Below are positions 1 to 10,380 of a stretch of 64,000 nucleotides of DNA, one piece after another. The notes below the pieces were generated by a model, which ran no database searches, had not been told where the DNA came from, and was given only the letters and a program-made list of their open reading frames with translations. The stretch covers positions 36,747,034 to 36,811,033 of the forward strand of contig OX419762.1 in the NCBI GenBank assembly GCA_948567375.1, written 5' to 3'. Position 1 is the stretch's first letter, and each line of letters starts with the position of its first letter. The position numbers and the translations under genes are program-made. This DNA is from Lunularia cruciata. Taxonomy: Eukaryota > Streptophyta > Marchantiopsida > Lunulariales > Lunulariaceae.

Positions 1-65
1 ATCCACTTGTTCCAAATTCTCTTCTTGCTCCCTCTTCATCTCAGGTTCCTCATTCTTCCAAATTC

Positions 66-600
66 TTGACCCCTATATCCCAATCTCTCCAACAAGCCAA
101 GTCTCACCTCCTTGTTGCTCAGAATCACCAAAAACAATATGTGGACCACCATTGTCGTGATCTTACCTTTGAAGTCAGTGATAAAGTCATGTTATCCTCT
201 AGTAACCTCCCTCTCCCACTAGATACCCAAGTTCATAAACTTGCCTCTAATTGGACAGGACCCTTTGATATCATTCAAATTGTCTCTCTTGTTGCTTATC
301 AACTTGCATTGCCTTGTCACATGCGTATCCATCCTATCTTTCATATTTCTAAGTTGAAACCTTTTGTTCCTAGCCCCTCTTGCTTTTCCTTTGGAGTCTA
401 ACCTCTCCCTCTTCCTATCCCTATCAATGATCATGAGGAGTATGAAGTTGATCGTATCCTTGTGAGTCGCCATATTCAACAAGGCCGTCACCAACATACG
501 GAGTACAAGGTCCTTTGGAAAGGGTATCCCCTTCATGATACCACATAGGGACCTCTTTCTCACCTCCGGAATGCACATAAGGCCATCCAGGAATTCAAAG
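66..600 (+). pseudogene. Element C: integrase C-terminus and chromodomain (broken)
   Basis: This is the 3' end of a Ty3/gypsy chromovirus pol that begins left of the window. The open stretch 66-401 has the integrase C-terminal pattern (GPFDI, then HPIFHISKLKP), which precedes the chromodomain in this family. After a stop at 399, another frame from about 430 gives a chromodomain (EEYEVDRIL, YKVLWKGYP). It ends in an in-frame TAG where the conserved Trp of the W-E pair is expected (about 547). The chromodomain normally tethers integrase to histone-marked chromatin. A polypurine-like tract lies just before the LTR at 645. It is dead because of the stops and frame change. Element E at 29.6-30.3 kb is the same family. 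Confidence 0.85.
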
Positions 601-644
601 CTTCATTGGCGACAAGGACATCACCAACTAGCGATAGGGGAATA

Positions 645-1043
645 TGTAACAATATGGAGTTTAGCGACAAAGTTAGTCGGGCTTACAAAGTAGCACATGA
701 GACAAATTAGCCTTGAATATTCCGGAAGTATCTAGGAAGCTTCTTGGAAAGCTTCCTGGCTAGCTTAGCTTGCACCTCAAGTCAATAACTTCTAGAAGCT
801 TCCAACTAGCTTAGCTTGTACCCCAGGTAGGCGGCTTCTAGAAGGAAGCTTCTTGAGAAGCTTCCTAGTTAACTTGGCTTGCACTCTAAGAAAGTGGCTT
901 GAGGAATCTTCTCAAGGGCCTTGTATGCTACCTATAAATACCAAAGCCAAAGCTCATGCTAGGATTTGGAGTTTTCCCACATTCAAGTGTCCCAATGTGA
1001 GTTTCTATTCTCCTATTTCTCTCCTTGGTCTTGGTCTTTTACA
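645..1043 (+). repeat. Element C 3' LTR
   Basis: This 399-bp LTR starts TGTAACAATATGG directly after a purine-rich tract and ends TTTTACA. It was recognised because a reverse-complement copy lies at 2627-3056 and relatives flank element E. It contains clustered GAAGCTTC blocks and a TATA box (TATAAATA at 933-940). Immediately right of it the RT domain of a different element (A) starts mid-domain, so C was inserted into A. The other LTR of C is outside the window. Confidence 0.8.
736..864 (+). promoter_or_regulatory. Cluster of heat-shock-element-like motifs in the C-family LTR
   Basis: Alternating GAA/TTC trimers with 2-nt spacing, the HSF binding pattern, are dense here. There is a perfect three-unit TTCnnGAAnnTTC at 790-802. 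Further GAAnnTTC pairs occur at 736-743, 845-852 and 857-864. The cluster lies 70-200 bp upstream of the TATA box at 933, where an LTR enhancer would sit. Heat-driven LTRs are known in plants (ONSEN, a copia element). That this one responds to heat is an inference. Confidence 0.5.
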
Positions 1044-2626
1044 CTTTGAGTACTTGGTGATACCATTTGGACTCACCAACACACCAAAAATTTCATGAGT
1101 TTGATGAATGACATATTTGGTCCATACTTAGATAAATCTATTTTCAATTTTCTTGATGACATCTCAATCTACAACAAGATGATGATAGAGCACAAGCAAC
1201 ATCATCTATTTTCATTTTTCTTGATGACATATCAATCTACAAAAAGATGATGATGGAGCACAAGCAACATCTATGAGAAGTCCTCTACATTTTGTGATAG
1301 AATCAATTATATACCAAAAACCCAAAGTGAAATTTTGGCAAGTCTGAAGTAGATTACTTGGGGCATAGAGTGAGTGCAAAAGATATCCAAATATTAATAG
1401 ATAAAATAGAAGTCATTTAGAAATGGAGTGCTCTAAAAGATCAAACTCAACTCAAGAGTTTCATAGGATTGATGAGGTTCTATCTTTGATTTTTCAAGGA
1501 CTTCTCCAAGTTTGCACAACCTCTAATTCCACTTCTTGGCAAGGAGAAGAAGCCAATGTGGAGAATTGGCCTTTTAGGAATTAAAAGATACATTATTACA
1601 TGCACCAATCTTGAAATGATATGGCCCAAAACTTCCAATCAATTTGGCTATCAATGAATCAGGCATTGCAATAAGAGTAGTCCTACAATAGGAATGGAAT
1701 GATAGATAGCTCCCAATTACATATTTGTCTCAAAAGCTATTATCGACAAAATGCAACTATCTCACCATCAAACAAGAAGATTGGCCATTGTCCTTGCAAC
1801 CAAGCATTGGAAGCACTATATTAGCAAGAAGGCATTTGTAGTGGAGATAGACCACAACCCTCTAGTCTACTTTAAGACATAGAATGATCTATCTTGTCAA
1901 TAGATTTGGTGGGTAGAGTGAAGATAATGGTTCAACATTATGATCATATATGTGGAAAGCAAGAAGCAACTTACAATTACCTTCACCCAAATGCCAATGT
2001 TAAACAATCTAGTAGTAGAGATCAAGATGGACCTAGAATTTTGGTCAAGGATTCTCGCTACTACAAAATTTGACCCACAAATGGTTGGAGCTCAATTATC
2101 CAAAAGTGGAACCAATACGCAAGGACTCACCTTTTGTGATGGCAAGTTATGGATCCCAGATGCCCCAAACATAAGAGCCACTATCCTAGCAAACTGTCAT
2201 GATTTTGCCATTGTAAGCCATGTTGGAGTGGACAAAACCTTAGATGTAGTAAAATGCCATTATTACTAGCCTATATGAGCAATAATATGATGGAGTATGT
2301 TGAAAGATACTTTCTTTATCAACAAAATAAATCTTCTAATTAGATTCCCATAGGACTCCTTCAACTCCTACTTATTCCTACACAATGTTGGGAATAGGTT
2401 AGCATGGATCTGGTTTGTGAATTTCTCACAACCACCTCAAGGTTTGACTCCATTGTAGTCTTTGTAGACATATTGAAAATAATGATTCATATGTGTCCTA
2501 TGACCAAGGACATGATTACTTCACAATTAGCTCAATTGTACTTAGCCACATTCTTTTCTCACCATGGCCTATCTTGATTGAGGCACTCAATTTACTTTTT
2601 TTATGTAAGAACACTCTTTGCCATCT
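1044..2626 (+). pseudogene. Element A: pol relic (RT, RNase H, integrase), left part
   Basis: Ty3/gypsy pol entered in the middle of RT. YLVIPFGLTNTP is followed by the catalytic FLDDISIY block. RNase H fragments follow (SEVDYLGHRVSA; later VEIDHNPLVYF), then the integrase zinc-binding region and core (SMDLVCEFLTT, FDSIVVFVDI). Frames change repeatedly and there are many stops. The longest open stretch is 1940-2269, covering the RNase H/integrase boundary. The element was split by C on its left, by a reversed solo LTR at 2627 and by B at 3187. It resumes at 20504. Confidence 0.8.
1137..1272 (+). repeat. Two-copy 68-bp tandem duplication in the RT of element A
   Basis: 1137-1204 and 1205-1272 are near-identical. 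Each encodes the block with the catalytic LDDISIY motif followed by EHKQH. Because 68 is not a multiple of three, the second copy shifts frame. A local slippage or duplication event in a dead element. Confidence 0.8.
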
Positions 2627-3056
2627 TGTAAAGATCAAGATCAAGACCAAGGAGAGAAATAAGAGAATGTAAGATCACATTGGGACATTTGAATGAGGGA
2701 AACTATGAATGCACAGCATGAGCTTTGGCTTTGGTATTTATAGGGAGTATAAAAAGCTCTTGAGAAGCTTCTTAAGAAGCTTTCTTGAACCGCTTTCTTG
2801 GAATGCAAGCCAAGTTAACCAAGAATCTTCCCAAGAAGCTTCCTTCCAAAAGTCGCCCACTTGGCATGCAAGCTTAGCTAGTTGGAAGCTTCTAAAAATT
2901 TCTTTTAGAAACTGCCTACTTGGGGTGCAAGCTAAGCTAGTTGGGAAGCTTCCCAAGAAGCTTCTTAGATACTTCTAGAATATTTAAGGCTAATTTGGCC
3001 TATTTACTACTTTGTTAGCCCCAACTAACTTCATTGTTAAACTCCATATTGTTATA
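2627..3056 (-). repeat. Solo LTR of the C family, reversed, inside element A integrase
   Basis: The reverse complement matches the LTR at 645-1043 over its length, including the TATA box (here as TATTTATAGGGAG on plus). Ends are TGTAAAG on the left and TGTTATA on the right (expected TGTTACA). It is flanked by CATCT (2622-2626) and TATCT (3057-3061), a 5-bp target duplication with one mismatch. Removing the LTR and one duplicate lets the integrase frame read on into KLAMS..YH..FDGK.ER, the conserved block after the DDE Asp. No internal sequence is present, so LTR-LTR recombination left a solo LTR. Confidence 0.85.
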
Positions 3057-3186
3057 TATCTTCAAAACCAAACTTGCCATGTCCATGGTATACCATCTAC
3101 AATTTGATGGAAAAATAGAGCGTGCTATTTGCACTATTGGGGACATGCTCTAAGGCTTCACCTTAGGTGAGCAAGATAGGTGGGAT
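3057..3186 (+). pseudogene. Element A: integrase core, short middle part
   Basis: Continues the integrase of element A after the solo LTR, with KLAMSMVYHLQFDGK, ER and GDML, and ends at RWD next to the 5' LTR of element B. The next residues of the same domain (DTLLPLVEFFYNNS) are found 17.3 kb away at 20504, just after B's 3' LTR, which places B as an insertion in A. Confidence 0.8.
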
Positions 3187-3872
3187 CGTAACATCCATTT
3201 ATACATGTGTGTGATATTGTGATATTTAGTTTGGTATAACACGTACTTAACAGATATTATTTATATAGAGATAAAGGATAGTTCTAAATTAGTCATGATT
3301 AGCTAAAGTTAGTTATAGTTAAGATAGAGGGGACTTTACTTTAGAGGAAATGAAAAAGATGAGCATCACTATTTTGGATTCTAGTGTGTTGACTTGGTAT
3401 TATTCTTAGGTGTTTGGTTTTGAGGAAAGAGTTGAGAACTCTTGGGCCAATAAGCCTTTTTGGTTTGGATTCTTCTATTGTTCAAGGATAGCTCATGTGA
3501 AGAAATCTTTGACTTAGTGGTTGGGTCAAGATAAGATCACATGCTTAGGAGAATATTCCCATGAGTATGGATATTTCTTTAAATTTTTTACTTTATTTGA
3601 CTTTTAGCCTAGTAAGTTAAGTTACTCTAGTAATTAGTAATTTAGGTGCGTAACTATTTTATAAGTATATAAATAAGGGGTGAGGAGGTACTCATCATCC
3701 TTTAATTTGCAACTATCTCTCTCTCATTGAGTTCTCCAGTGAGTCATGTCTTGAGTCTTGGAGTGTTAGCCTTAGAGGAGTATGATGGATTTGGGATTCC
3801 TTGTCTTCTTAGTCCATGTTACCATAATAACCATCAGAGGTTCATCTTGAGTGAGAGGTAGGCCGGCTTACA
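3187..3872 (+). repeat. Element B 5' LTR
   Basis: 686 bp, matching 19816-20503. It starts CGTAACATCC (expected TG) and ends GGCTTACA. A TATA-like TATATAAATA lies at 3666-3675, with the conserved stretch ACTCATCATCCTT just after it, the probable transcript start region. Confidence 0.85.
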
Positions 3873-3876
3873 TTTT

Positions 3877-3889
3877 TGGTTCCATAGCC
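3877..3889 (+). other. Degenerate primer binding site of element B
   Basis: TGGTTCCATAGCC follows the 5' LTR by four bases and resembles the initiator-Met tRNA primer site TGGTATCAGAGCC, with a few changes. Position supports the call more than the sequence does. Confidence 0.4.
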
Positions 3890-5430
3890 GTGATCTCTCT
3901 AGAAGGCAAGATAATGTTCCGTATATAATTTTATATTAGATAGAACGAGGCTATGAGAGTTCACTTGGAGAGAACATTAGGGTAGGAGAGAGTTGAACTT
4001 ATGTTAAAGAACTTGGATACATTTTTATATCTGGTAGTTCATTATGATGTCTTTGAGATGATTTTGTTCATCTTGTACACATGAGAGGATTTGGAGAGGT
4101 TTTGTGAAGTGGATTGGAGATTTTGGGGATTAAGATGATTTTGGATAAAATTCAAAGTTTGAAATCTAGACTTGAAATTTCTATACATAATAGCTTACGT
4201 TATTCTTTAGTTAGCACATTTAAAATTATTGTGAGAACTACTATGCGCACAAGGGTAGAATTTTTGAAACTTGATAGTGTAAACTGCTCCTGTAATTACA
4301 TGCTCTCTTGAAAATTAAGTAGAGTCTGTCATTTCTTCAGGTTTTTAGTGGATTGTTTTGAAACTTCCCAAGAAATTTCAATGCATTGTATCCTACCTGT
4401 TGACTTAAAATTTAGAGAAAGATCATTCTCTTGTAGAGAGTTATAATTTTTTAAGTGGAGGGTGGTTTCCAAACCAAATCTGAAATATATGTACTGAATA
4501 GAAAGATGCCTAGGCCAAATGGATTTATAAAAAGATCTGAAATTTTTTAAGGAGTGATGCCCTATAGTTGTGATCAAGTCTGAAAATTTTCAAATGATTG
4601 TGACATACAAGTTGAGAGATTTGAGTGACATTGCAAGGGGGGTTCAATTCTGCAAAGTTGAGATCTCATGTATAAGAAGTGTGAGAGCAACAAAAGCATG
4701 TTTGAGTGTTTAGACTCGTCTTGAGAACATGGTGGGTCAATAAAAGTATAAATTGAAGCTATACAAGGTTCCTCAAGAGTTTGAGGTGATTGTAAGGGTG
4801 GATTTGAGGAAAAGAGAGTTTAGAATAAAATTTGAAGACAATGTTGAGAGGATCCAAAAACCAACATCACTTGGGAGAAAGAGTGAGTCCAAGTGCTTTC
4901 TATGTGGAGAGAAGGAACGTAAGGCAAGTTCATGTCCATTGACCTTTGAGAACAAGAGATTGAGGGAAAGGAGAGGCTTACTTGACTTGGGTTTGCATGT
5001 TGGACCTTCTTCACCAAGATTGGGAGGGAGAAGATCTAAAACCAAGGAGTTGTGTGAGGTTTGTGGAATGGAGTGACATGAGTGTAGTGGAGTAAAAGCA
5101 CTTTTCGAGACTTTGGTGAAGGATCTTGGAAAGAGTCTTAGTATAGCTACAAAAATACTACCTCCTTCATCAACTAGTTTTCAAGATTAGTGATGGAGAT
5201 AATTTTTCAACTTATGGATAAACTATCCATGAGGGTTTGATAAATATGCACTCTAGGATTTGATGTTGCTATAGAAATCTTGGAGCAACCTGAACCTTTT
5301 ATGTTCCCTAGGGTCAATTACTCTCAAATGGTGTTAGTGATGTACATACTCTATTAGTCATAGAGTGAAAATTTTATTTTTTTTGAGAGAAAGATAGTGA
5401 GGGGTTAAGATGGGAAATTTTTGGTTTTCT
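3890..5430 (+). pseudogene. Element B leader and early gag-like relic
   Basis: Mostly stop-rich sequence. The only open piece worth noting is 4753-5076. It contains CFLCGEKERKASSC, a CX2CX4HX4C zinc knuckle with the His replaced by Arg, followed by CEVCGME. This suggests an eroded nucleocapsid-like region or a second gag fragment ahead of the main gag at 5430. I see no other recognisable domain here. Confidence 0.45.
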
Positions 5431-6240
5431 TTAGCAAGGATGGAGAAGATATGGAGGCCTTTGTAAGAGATTTCAAGAGAGCTTGCATAGAAAACAATGA
5501 CAGGAGGAAGAATGAGAGATTGATGAGTAAGGTTACCTTTCTCAAGCAAGGAGATGGATAGAAAGTGAAAGTCTATGTAGAAAGAGTGGAAAAGTTATTG
5601 TCTAGATTTTGCATAATGTTGAAGGAGGGTGAAAATGATGTGGAGACTACTATGATTGGCAAAAGAGATATGATCACCAAGAAGTTTGTAGGAGATTTGA
5701 GACCACAAATTAGAAGCAAGGTGAGATATGAAAAACCTTCTTCCAAGGTTGAAGCTATCAAGATTACAATTCGTGTGGAAGAGAGTTTGGAAGAGGATGA
5801 GAGTGATTTGGTGGTGAAGGAGGTTGTGCATCCTCCTCAAGGTTACAAGTATGGTGGACCTTTTGATACTTTGGTGGCAAGGGTTTCACTACAAGTAGTA
5901 GTTGCTCTAGTTCTTGCACCTCCACCAAAAGATCCACCTCAAACCATCACAAAACAAGTTGTAGATCTCAAGATCAATGTGGTACAACTATAGAAGAAGA
6001 GAGAGGTGGATCAGAATGTAAGGAGAGTGCTAAGGAGTTATGGATAGCTATCCATATAGAGGAAAGCCAACCAACCAACAATTTCAATGATATAATTTTT
6101 TTTTGGTTGTGGAGAAAGAAGCCACATCCAAAGGAATTGCCCAAAGTCCACTTACCATGGAAGAAGGGGTTATGAGGGAGCCAATAGAGAGAAAGAGGGA
6201 GGTAGTGAAACTCAAGTGGCTCCTAATCCAAACAAAGGTA
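5430..6240 (+). pseudogene. Element B gag with zinc knuckle
   Basis: The reading frame gives a retrotransposon gag core. Open at 5565-5993 with VEKLLSRFCIML and KKFVGDLRPQIR, it is preceded by EAFVRDFKRAC in the same neighbourhood. A CCHC knuckle follows at about 6105-6150 (GCGERSHIQRNCP), with the first Cys replaced by Phe. Gag forms the particle and the knuckle binds element RNA. Stops between segments make it non-functional. Confidence 0.7.
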
Positions 6241-6739
6241 AGGAGATAACATCTATAGATGTGGTTGAGAGCAAGGATGAGAAGGGAGAGTGCTCAAACT
6301 CCAAGGGTCTTAATTTGGAGCTTTTGGCACAAGAGAAGAAGAGACTTGTTTTGCATAGGATGTGCACTCTTCTCAAGGATTTAATCCTAGTAAGGATACT
6401 CTTATGTCTACTAGGAGCATTTGCACCTCAACACCATCAACAACAAAGAGTCCAAGAAAGAAGTTGGAGATAGAGGACTTCTTGATCTCCAAGCAACAAT
6501 GGAACTACAATGTGTTGGAGGATGTTGGTAGTCACAGAGTTAACATCAAAATGGGCCGATTGATTGCTTTGAACCCTACCTTGAGAAAGGAGCTTAGAGG
6601 TGGTTTGAGTTCTACAAAGAGCAAGAGGAAGAAGCAAGCAAAAGCTCTAGTATCAATGGGAGTGGTGGATGCCAAGCCAACACCATGGGAGGCTTGTGAA
6701 TATGCCTCCAAGATTGATGTGAGACTGAATGTCACAACA

Positions 6740-6995
6740 TTAAGGATGCATTGGTTGATGGAGGATCAACAATGAATGCCATGTCAGAAAGGTTGATGAA
6801 GAAAGTGTGTATGATACCCTCTAGACCTTCAACATTTGTGGTGAACATAACAAACAAGCAACAAGTTCAACCAGTGGGGGTGATGGATTAGGTGGTAGTT
6901 TCAATTATGGGAATTCAAAATCTCATGACTTTTCAAGTCTTAAAGGATTCAAGCTATGATTTACTTCTTGGGAGGCCATGGTTGAGAGCAGCATG
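6740..6995 (+). pseudogene. Element B aspartic protease
   Basis: A retropepsin pattern is readable with one stop. The active-site region reads VDGGSTMNAMSERLM (an Asp-Gly-Gly form rather than DTG/DSG), then SYDLLLGRPWLRAA at the C-terminal end, typical of plant gypsy proteases. It would cut the Gag-Pol polyprotein. The upstream ORF 6362-6775 covers the preceding linker. Confidence 0.7.
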
Positions 6996-7004
6996 CGCAA
7001 CTGA

Positions 7005-8774
7005 TTGATGGCACAAAGGTCTTTGAGGATTGGGGCATCAATCTATAGAGTCATAGTTATAATCACTAACACCACCAACACTTCACATTCACATACACCA
7101 TCTTCTTATTATTGGGAATCAGATTCAAAAGAAGGAGCTTCAGGTGTGGACATAAGCATGGAGGAGGAGAATTCCACGGAGGAGGATGAATCTGAATTTG
7201 ATTCATATGTGTATCCCTTGTGTGCTATGGATTTTGCACCTAAGCCAGAGGTTTTGAAGGACCTAGATAAATCACAATTGACACTTGAGGAAATAGAGAG
7301 GAGGTTATCTACCTTCAAATATGGCCCAAATGTTACCAAGGAGGAGAAGGTGAGATTTGGAGAGAGTTTCTGCAAGTTCATCCACATGTTTGCTTTTAGT
7401 TACAAGGATCCAAAGGAAGTCACCTTGGAGGAGCATAAGATAGAGGTGGAGTCATATGCAAGACAAAAGCAACATTCCATTAGCCCACCAATAGCTTTGG
7501 TTGTGAAGGAGGAGATGGATAAGCTCAAGGAGGTTGGATTTATCTTTGAGGTGGAGAATTCAAAATGTGTGTTTCTAATTGTGATTGTGAAGGAAAAGTA
7601 TGGCAACCTTTGGGTATGTACAAATTACAAGATTATGTGTGGGTTGTTACAAAGAAGGACTACTTCCCATTACCATTCATTGATGAGATCTTGGAGGAGG
7701 TTGCAAGTCATGAGAGGTATAGTTTTGGAGATGGTTATAATGGATATAACCAAATCAAGATTGCACTAGAGCATCAATAACTCACCACATTCACCACTTT
7801 CAAGGGCATGCCTTTTGGACTTTGCAATGCTCCAGCCCCATTCCAATGGTCCATGCATAAGGTATTTGAACCTTTCATTGGGAAATTTTTGTGATACTTC
7901 ATTAATGACTTTTGTGTCTATGGGAGTAAGGAGGAGCACTTTGAGCACCTAATCAAGATCTTGCAATACTTGGATGAAGAGAATATATCACTCAACCTAG
8001 AGAAGTGCTCTTTTGGATGTGAAGAAGGTCTACTTTTGGGGCACATCATCTCCAAGGATGGAATAGCAATTGAACATGAAAAGATGAGGAAAATCTTAGA
8101 CCTTCCATTGCCTTCAAGCTTGAAAAAGTTATGCCAATTCTTGGAGATGGTTGGGTACTATAGGAGGTTCATCTTCTCATTTTCCAACAAGGTTTATGCA
8201 TTGACCATCTACATGAAGAAGGGTGTAGATTACATGGTGATTTTGGAAGACAAGGAGACTCTTAAAGTTTTTGAGGAGTTCAAGCAATCCCTTGTTGTAG
8301 CTTCAATTCTTGCTAAACCTGATTGCAGTAAGCCTTTCATCCTCTATATTGATGCTTCTAATGTAGCTATAGGATGCACTCTTAGCCAATTGGACCAAGA
8401 TGGGCATGATCATCCAATAGCTTATGCTAGTAGACAGATGGTTTTAGTAAAAAATAATTACTCTATTACGTAGAGAGAAGTGTTGGTAGTGATCTTTGGT
8501 CTAAAGAAGTTTAGACACTACTTGATTGCAGGGAAAGTCACCATTATCGTAGATCACAAGGCTTTGAAGTACGTCTTCAACAAGCCTTATGTGGAAGGGA
8601 AGCTAGCAAGGTGAATGATACTCTTGTCTGAGTATGACTACACCATTGAGGATAGGTCAGAGATGAAATATGCAAATTTTGATTTGTTATCTAGTGCTTA
8701 TGATCATGATAGAGATGAGCCAATGGATGATTCCTTCCCAGATGAGGAGCTCATGACAATCTTAGTCACTCAAG
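7005..8774 (+). pseudogene. Element B reverse transcriptase and RNase H
   Basis: 7005-7769 has an acidic linker and then RT fingers (EEMDKLKEVGFIFEVENSK). After a frameshift, 7565-7780 gives DYFPLPFIDEIL and GYNQIKIALEHQ, then FKGMPFGLCNAP and the catalytic YFINDFCVYG (normally F/YxDD; the second-last Asp is Asn). 7961-8473 continues through LGHIISKDGI and RNase H (LYIDASNVAIGCTLSQ, PIAYASRQM). 8615-8778 carries the end of RNase H. The frame is cut at 8779 by element D and resumes at 18498 with VPMEYKEIVDFVTRG. Catalytically dead. Confidence 0.85.
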
Positions 8775-8779
8775 AGGTT

Positions 8780-9230
8780 GTCACGCCATTTGTAGTGTTG
8801 CATCTAGATTGCTCAGACACTAGAGTTTTAGTGATAGTAGTTAGAGTTATTTTTGTAGTATCTTAGAGACTACTTTCCGATGGTCAGATTTGGTGTTTGG
8901 GGTACTGATTTCACGGTGGGGCCCACCGTCACTTTGCATCGTTTGCACCGTCGAGTGTGCCATCAGTGGGACCATTTGGGTTTTAGAGCTAGCTCAAGTC
9001 CAGGGGGTATAGTTTTGAAGTGAGCTTGAGAGAGCTCACTTCTCTGATGTTGAGCCTTCGAGTTCCTGGTTATGGTGGACAGAGGCCGGTGAGCGTCACC
9101 TGGATTCTCTATGCTTGAGTGGGTGTGGCTTGACTATTAACAGTGCCCAGTTGTTGGCAGTTTATAGAGTGACAAATCAAGTACTGATCTGAGTTGAGTT
9201 GAGTTGAGAGTGGTAAGCAATCTGATTACA
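8780..9230 (+). repeat. Element D 5' LTR, lacking its first ~107 bp
   Basis: Matches 17936-18387 closely, but the LTR segment 17829-17935 has no counterpart to its left, where element B's RNase H lies directly. It ends CTGATTACA, and the following ATCAGAG may be a worn primer site (TGGTATCAGAG). Confidence 0.8.
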
Positions 9231-9835
9231 TCAGAGAAGTGAAGTCAAAGGGAAATCGGGTGCAGGAACTTTGAGTGTTGGTGGTATCTCCAAACTCGGT
9301 GGATCATTGGTAGCTCGATTCAAGTTCAATGTTTCTCTAGTGTGCAGAAGCTCATTTGATTGATACAAATTTGGCAGTTAGGCGGACGGTGTGCGGAAGC
9401 GCTGGCCAAATTTCGAGTAAAGAAGGAGCAAATTTTGAGCAGTGGTTGTGATTTTGAGCTCAAGAGGTGAAGGTAAGACCAATTTGCTGCGAGTTGGGCT
9501 CAAAAAGTCAAATTGAAGCTGGAGTTGTGAAGCTATTCTCATGAATTTGTGATTTGGAGAAACTTGTGTTGTCAATTTGGCTCGAGTGGAAAGTTAGCTA
9601 GGGATTTGGTGGACAACCAACTTTAGGGTTTACGTCAGATTTTGGTTGGGATTTACGTTAGATTTTGGCCAGATTTGGAGGAGTTTTGCTGTTTTGAGGC
9701 TTCAAGGCATAGGGCTATGAGAGGCTACAAAGGCCTAGAAGGGCTTGCAAGCCAGCTTGCTGGCGTGAGGCTAGCTAGTTTAGAGTAGATCTTGGTCATT
9801 GGTTGGCAAAATCTGCCTTTCATGCTAGATTGTGC

Positions 9836-9900
9836 GCAATAGGGTTTGACCCCTAGATCTCTTGTTAGTAGACTAGTGCCCTAGCCAACTGGTCCACCCT
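9836..9900 (-). other. tRNA-like remnant with A-box and B-box
   Basis: On the minus strand the order TGGACCAGTTGG (A-box/D-arm like), an anticodon-arm-length spacer, then GGGGTCAAACCC (B-box/T-arm like) matches tRNA gene layout. Pairing is imperfect and no clear anticodon stem was confirmed. It could be a SINE head or a captured tRNA, and is not called as a working tRNA. Confidence 0.35.
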
Positions 9901-9933
9901 CACTTGTTGTCCTAGTGATTGTGCCACTAGAGT

Positions 9934-10003
9934 GGCAGAGTCAGTCCCGTGTGTCGGCAGAGTCAGTCTCGTGTTGTATGGCAGAGTCAGTCCCGTGTTG
10001 TGT
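9934..10003 (+). repeat. Three-copy short tandem repeat in element D leader
   Basis: GGCAGAGTCAGTCCCGTGT starts at 9934, 9956 and 9980, with periods of 22 and 24 nt and small changes. Confidence 0.75.
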
Positions 10004-10380
10004 TATGAGATGAAGGGTTTTTGTTTAGATTTCATGTGATTGGACCCCCTCCATTCTCTGCTTCTTGTTTGTGCACCATGTTGTGTGAGGTGCCCTGACT
10101 TTTGAGCGTTGGTGCTTTTGGTGTGCTCTCAATGGTGAGGCTAGAGTGATGACCAGTCCGACTACCTTTGTTTCTCTCCGAAGAGGCAGGAAGTGATGAC
10201 CTACAGACCGTGAAAGTGCGTGTTATGATGGCAGGTTACAAGTTGCTCTTTCCCCTAGTGTAGTTATCTTGGTTAGAGTTACATCAGTGGGTGGTGCTTA
10301 GTTGGTATTGGCACATGGTGGTGTTGGCACTTGCGGTTGCAATTGGTGGTTTGGGTTTGCTATTGTGGTTATTTTGTCAC

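Larger units (their letters stand above)
9231..10380 (+). other. Element D untranslated leader, no domain seen
   Basis: About 1.1 kb between LTR and gag without a recognisable coding domain. It holds a tRNA-like block on the minus strand (9836-9900) and three copies of a 22-24-nt repeat (9934-10003), listed separately. The long structured leader fits a retrotransposon packaging region, but nothing more specific is visible. Confidence 0.5.

Noticed and set aside
9836-9900. Functional tRNA gene
   Set aside because: Arms pair poorly and no anticodon stem could be confirmed; kept only as a tRNA-like remnant.
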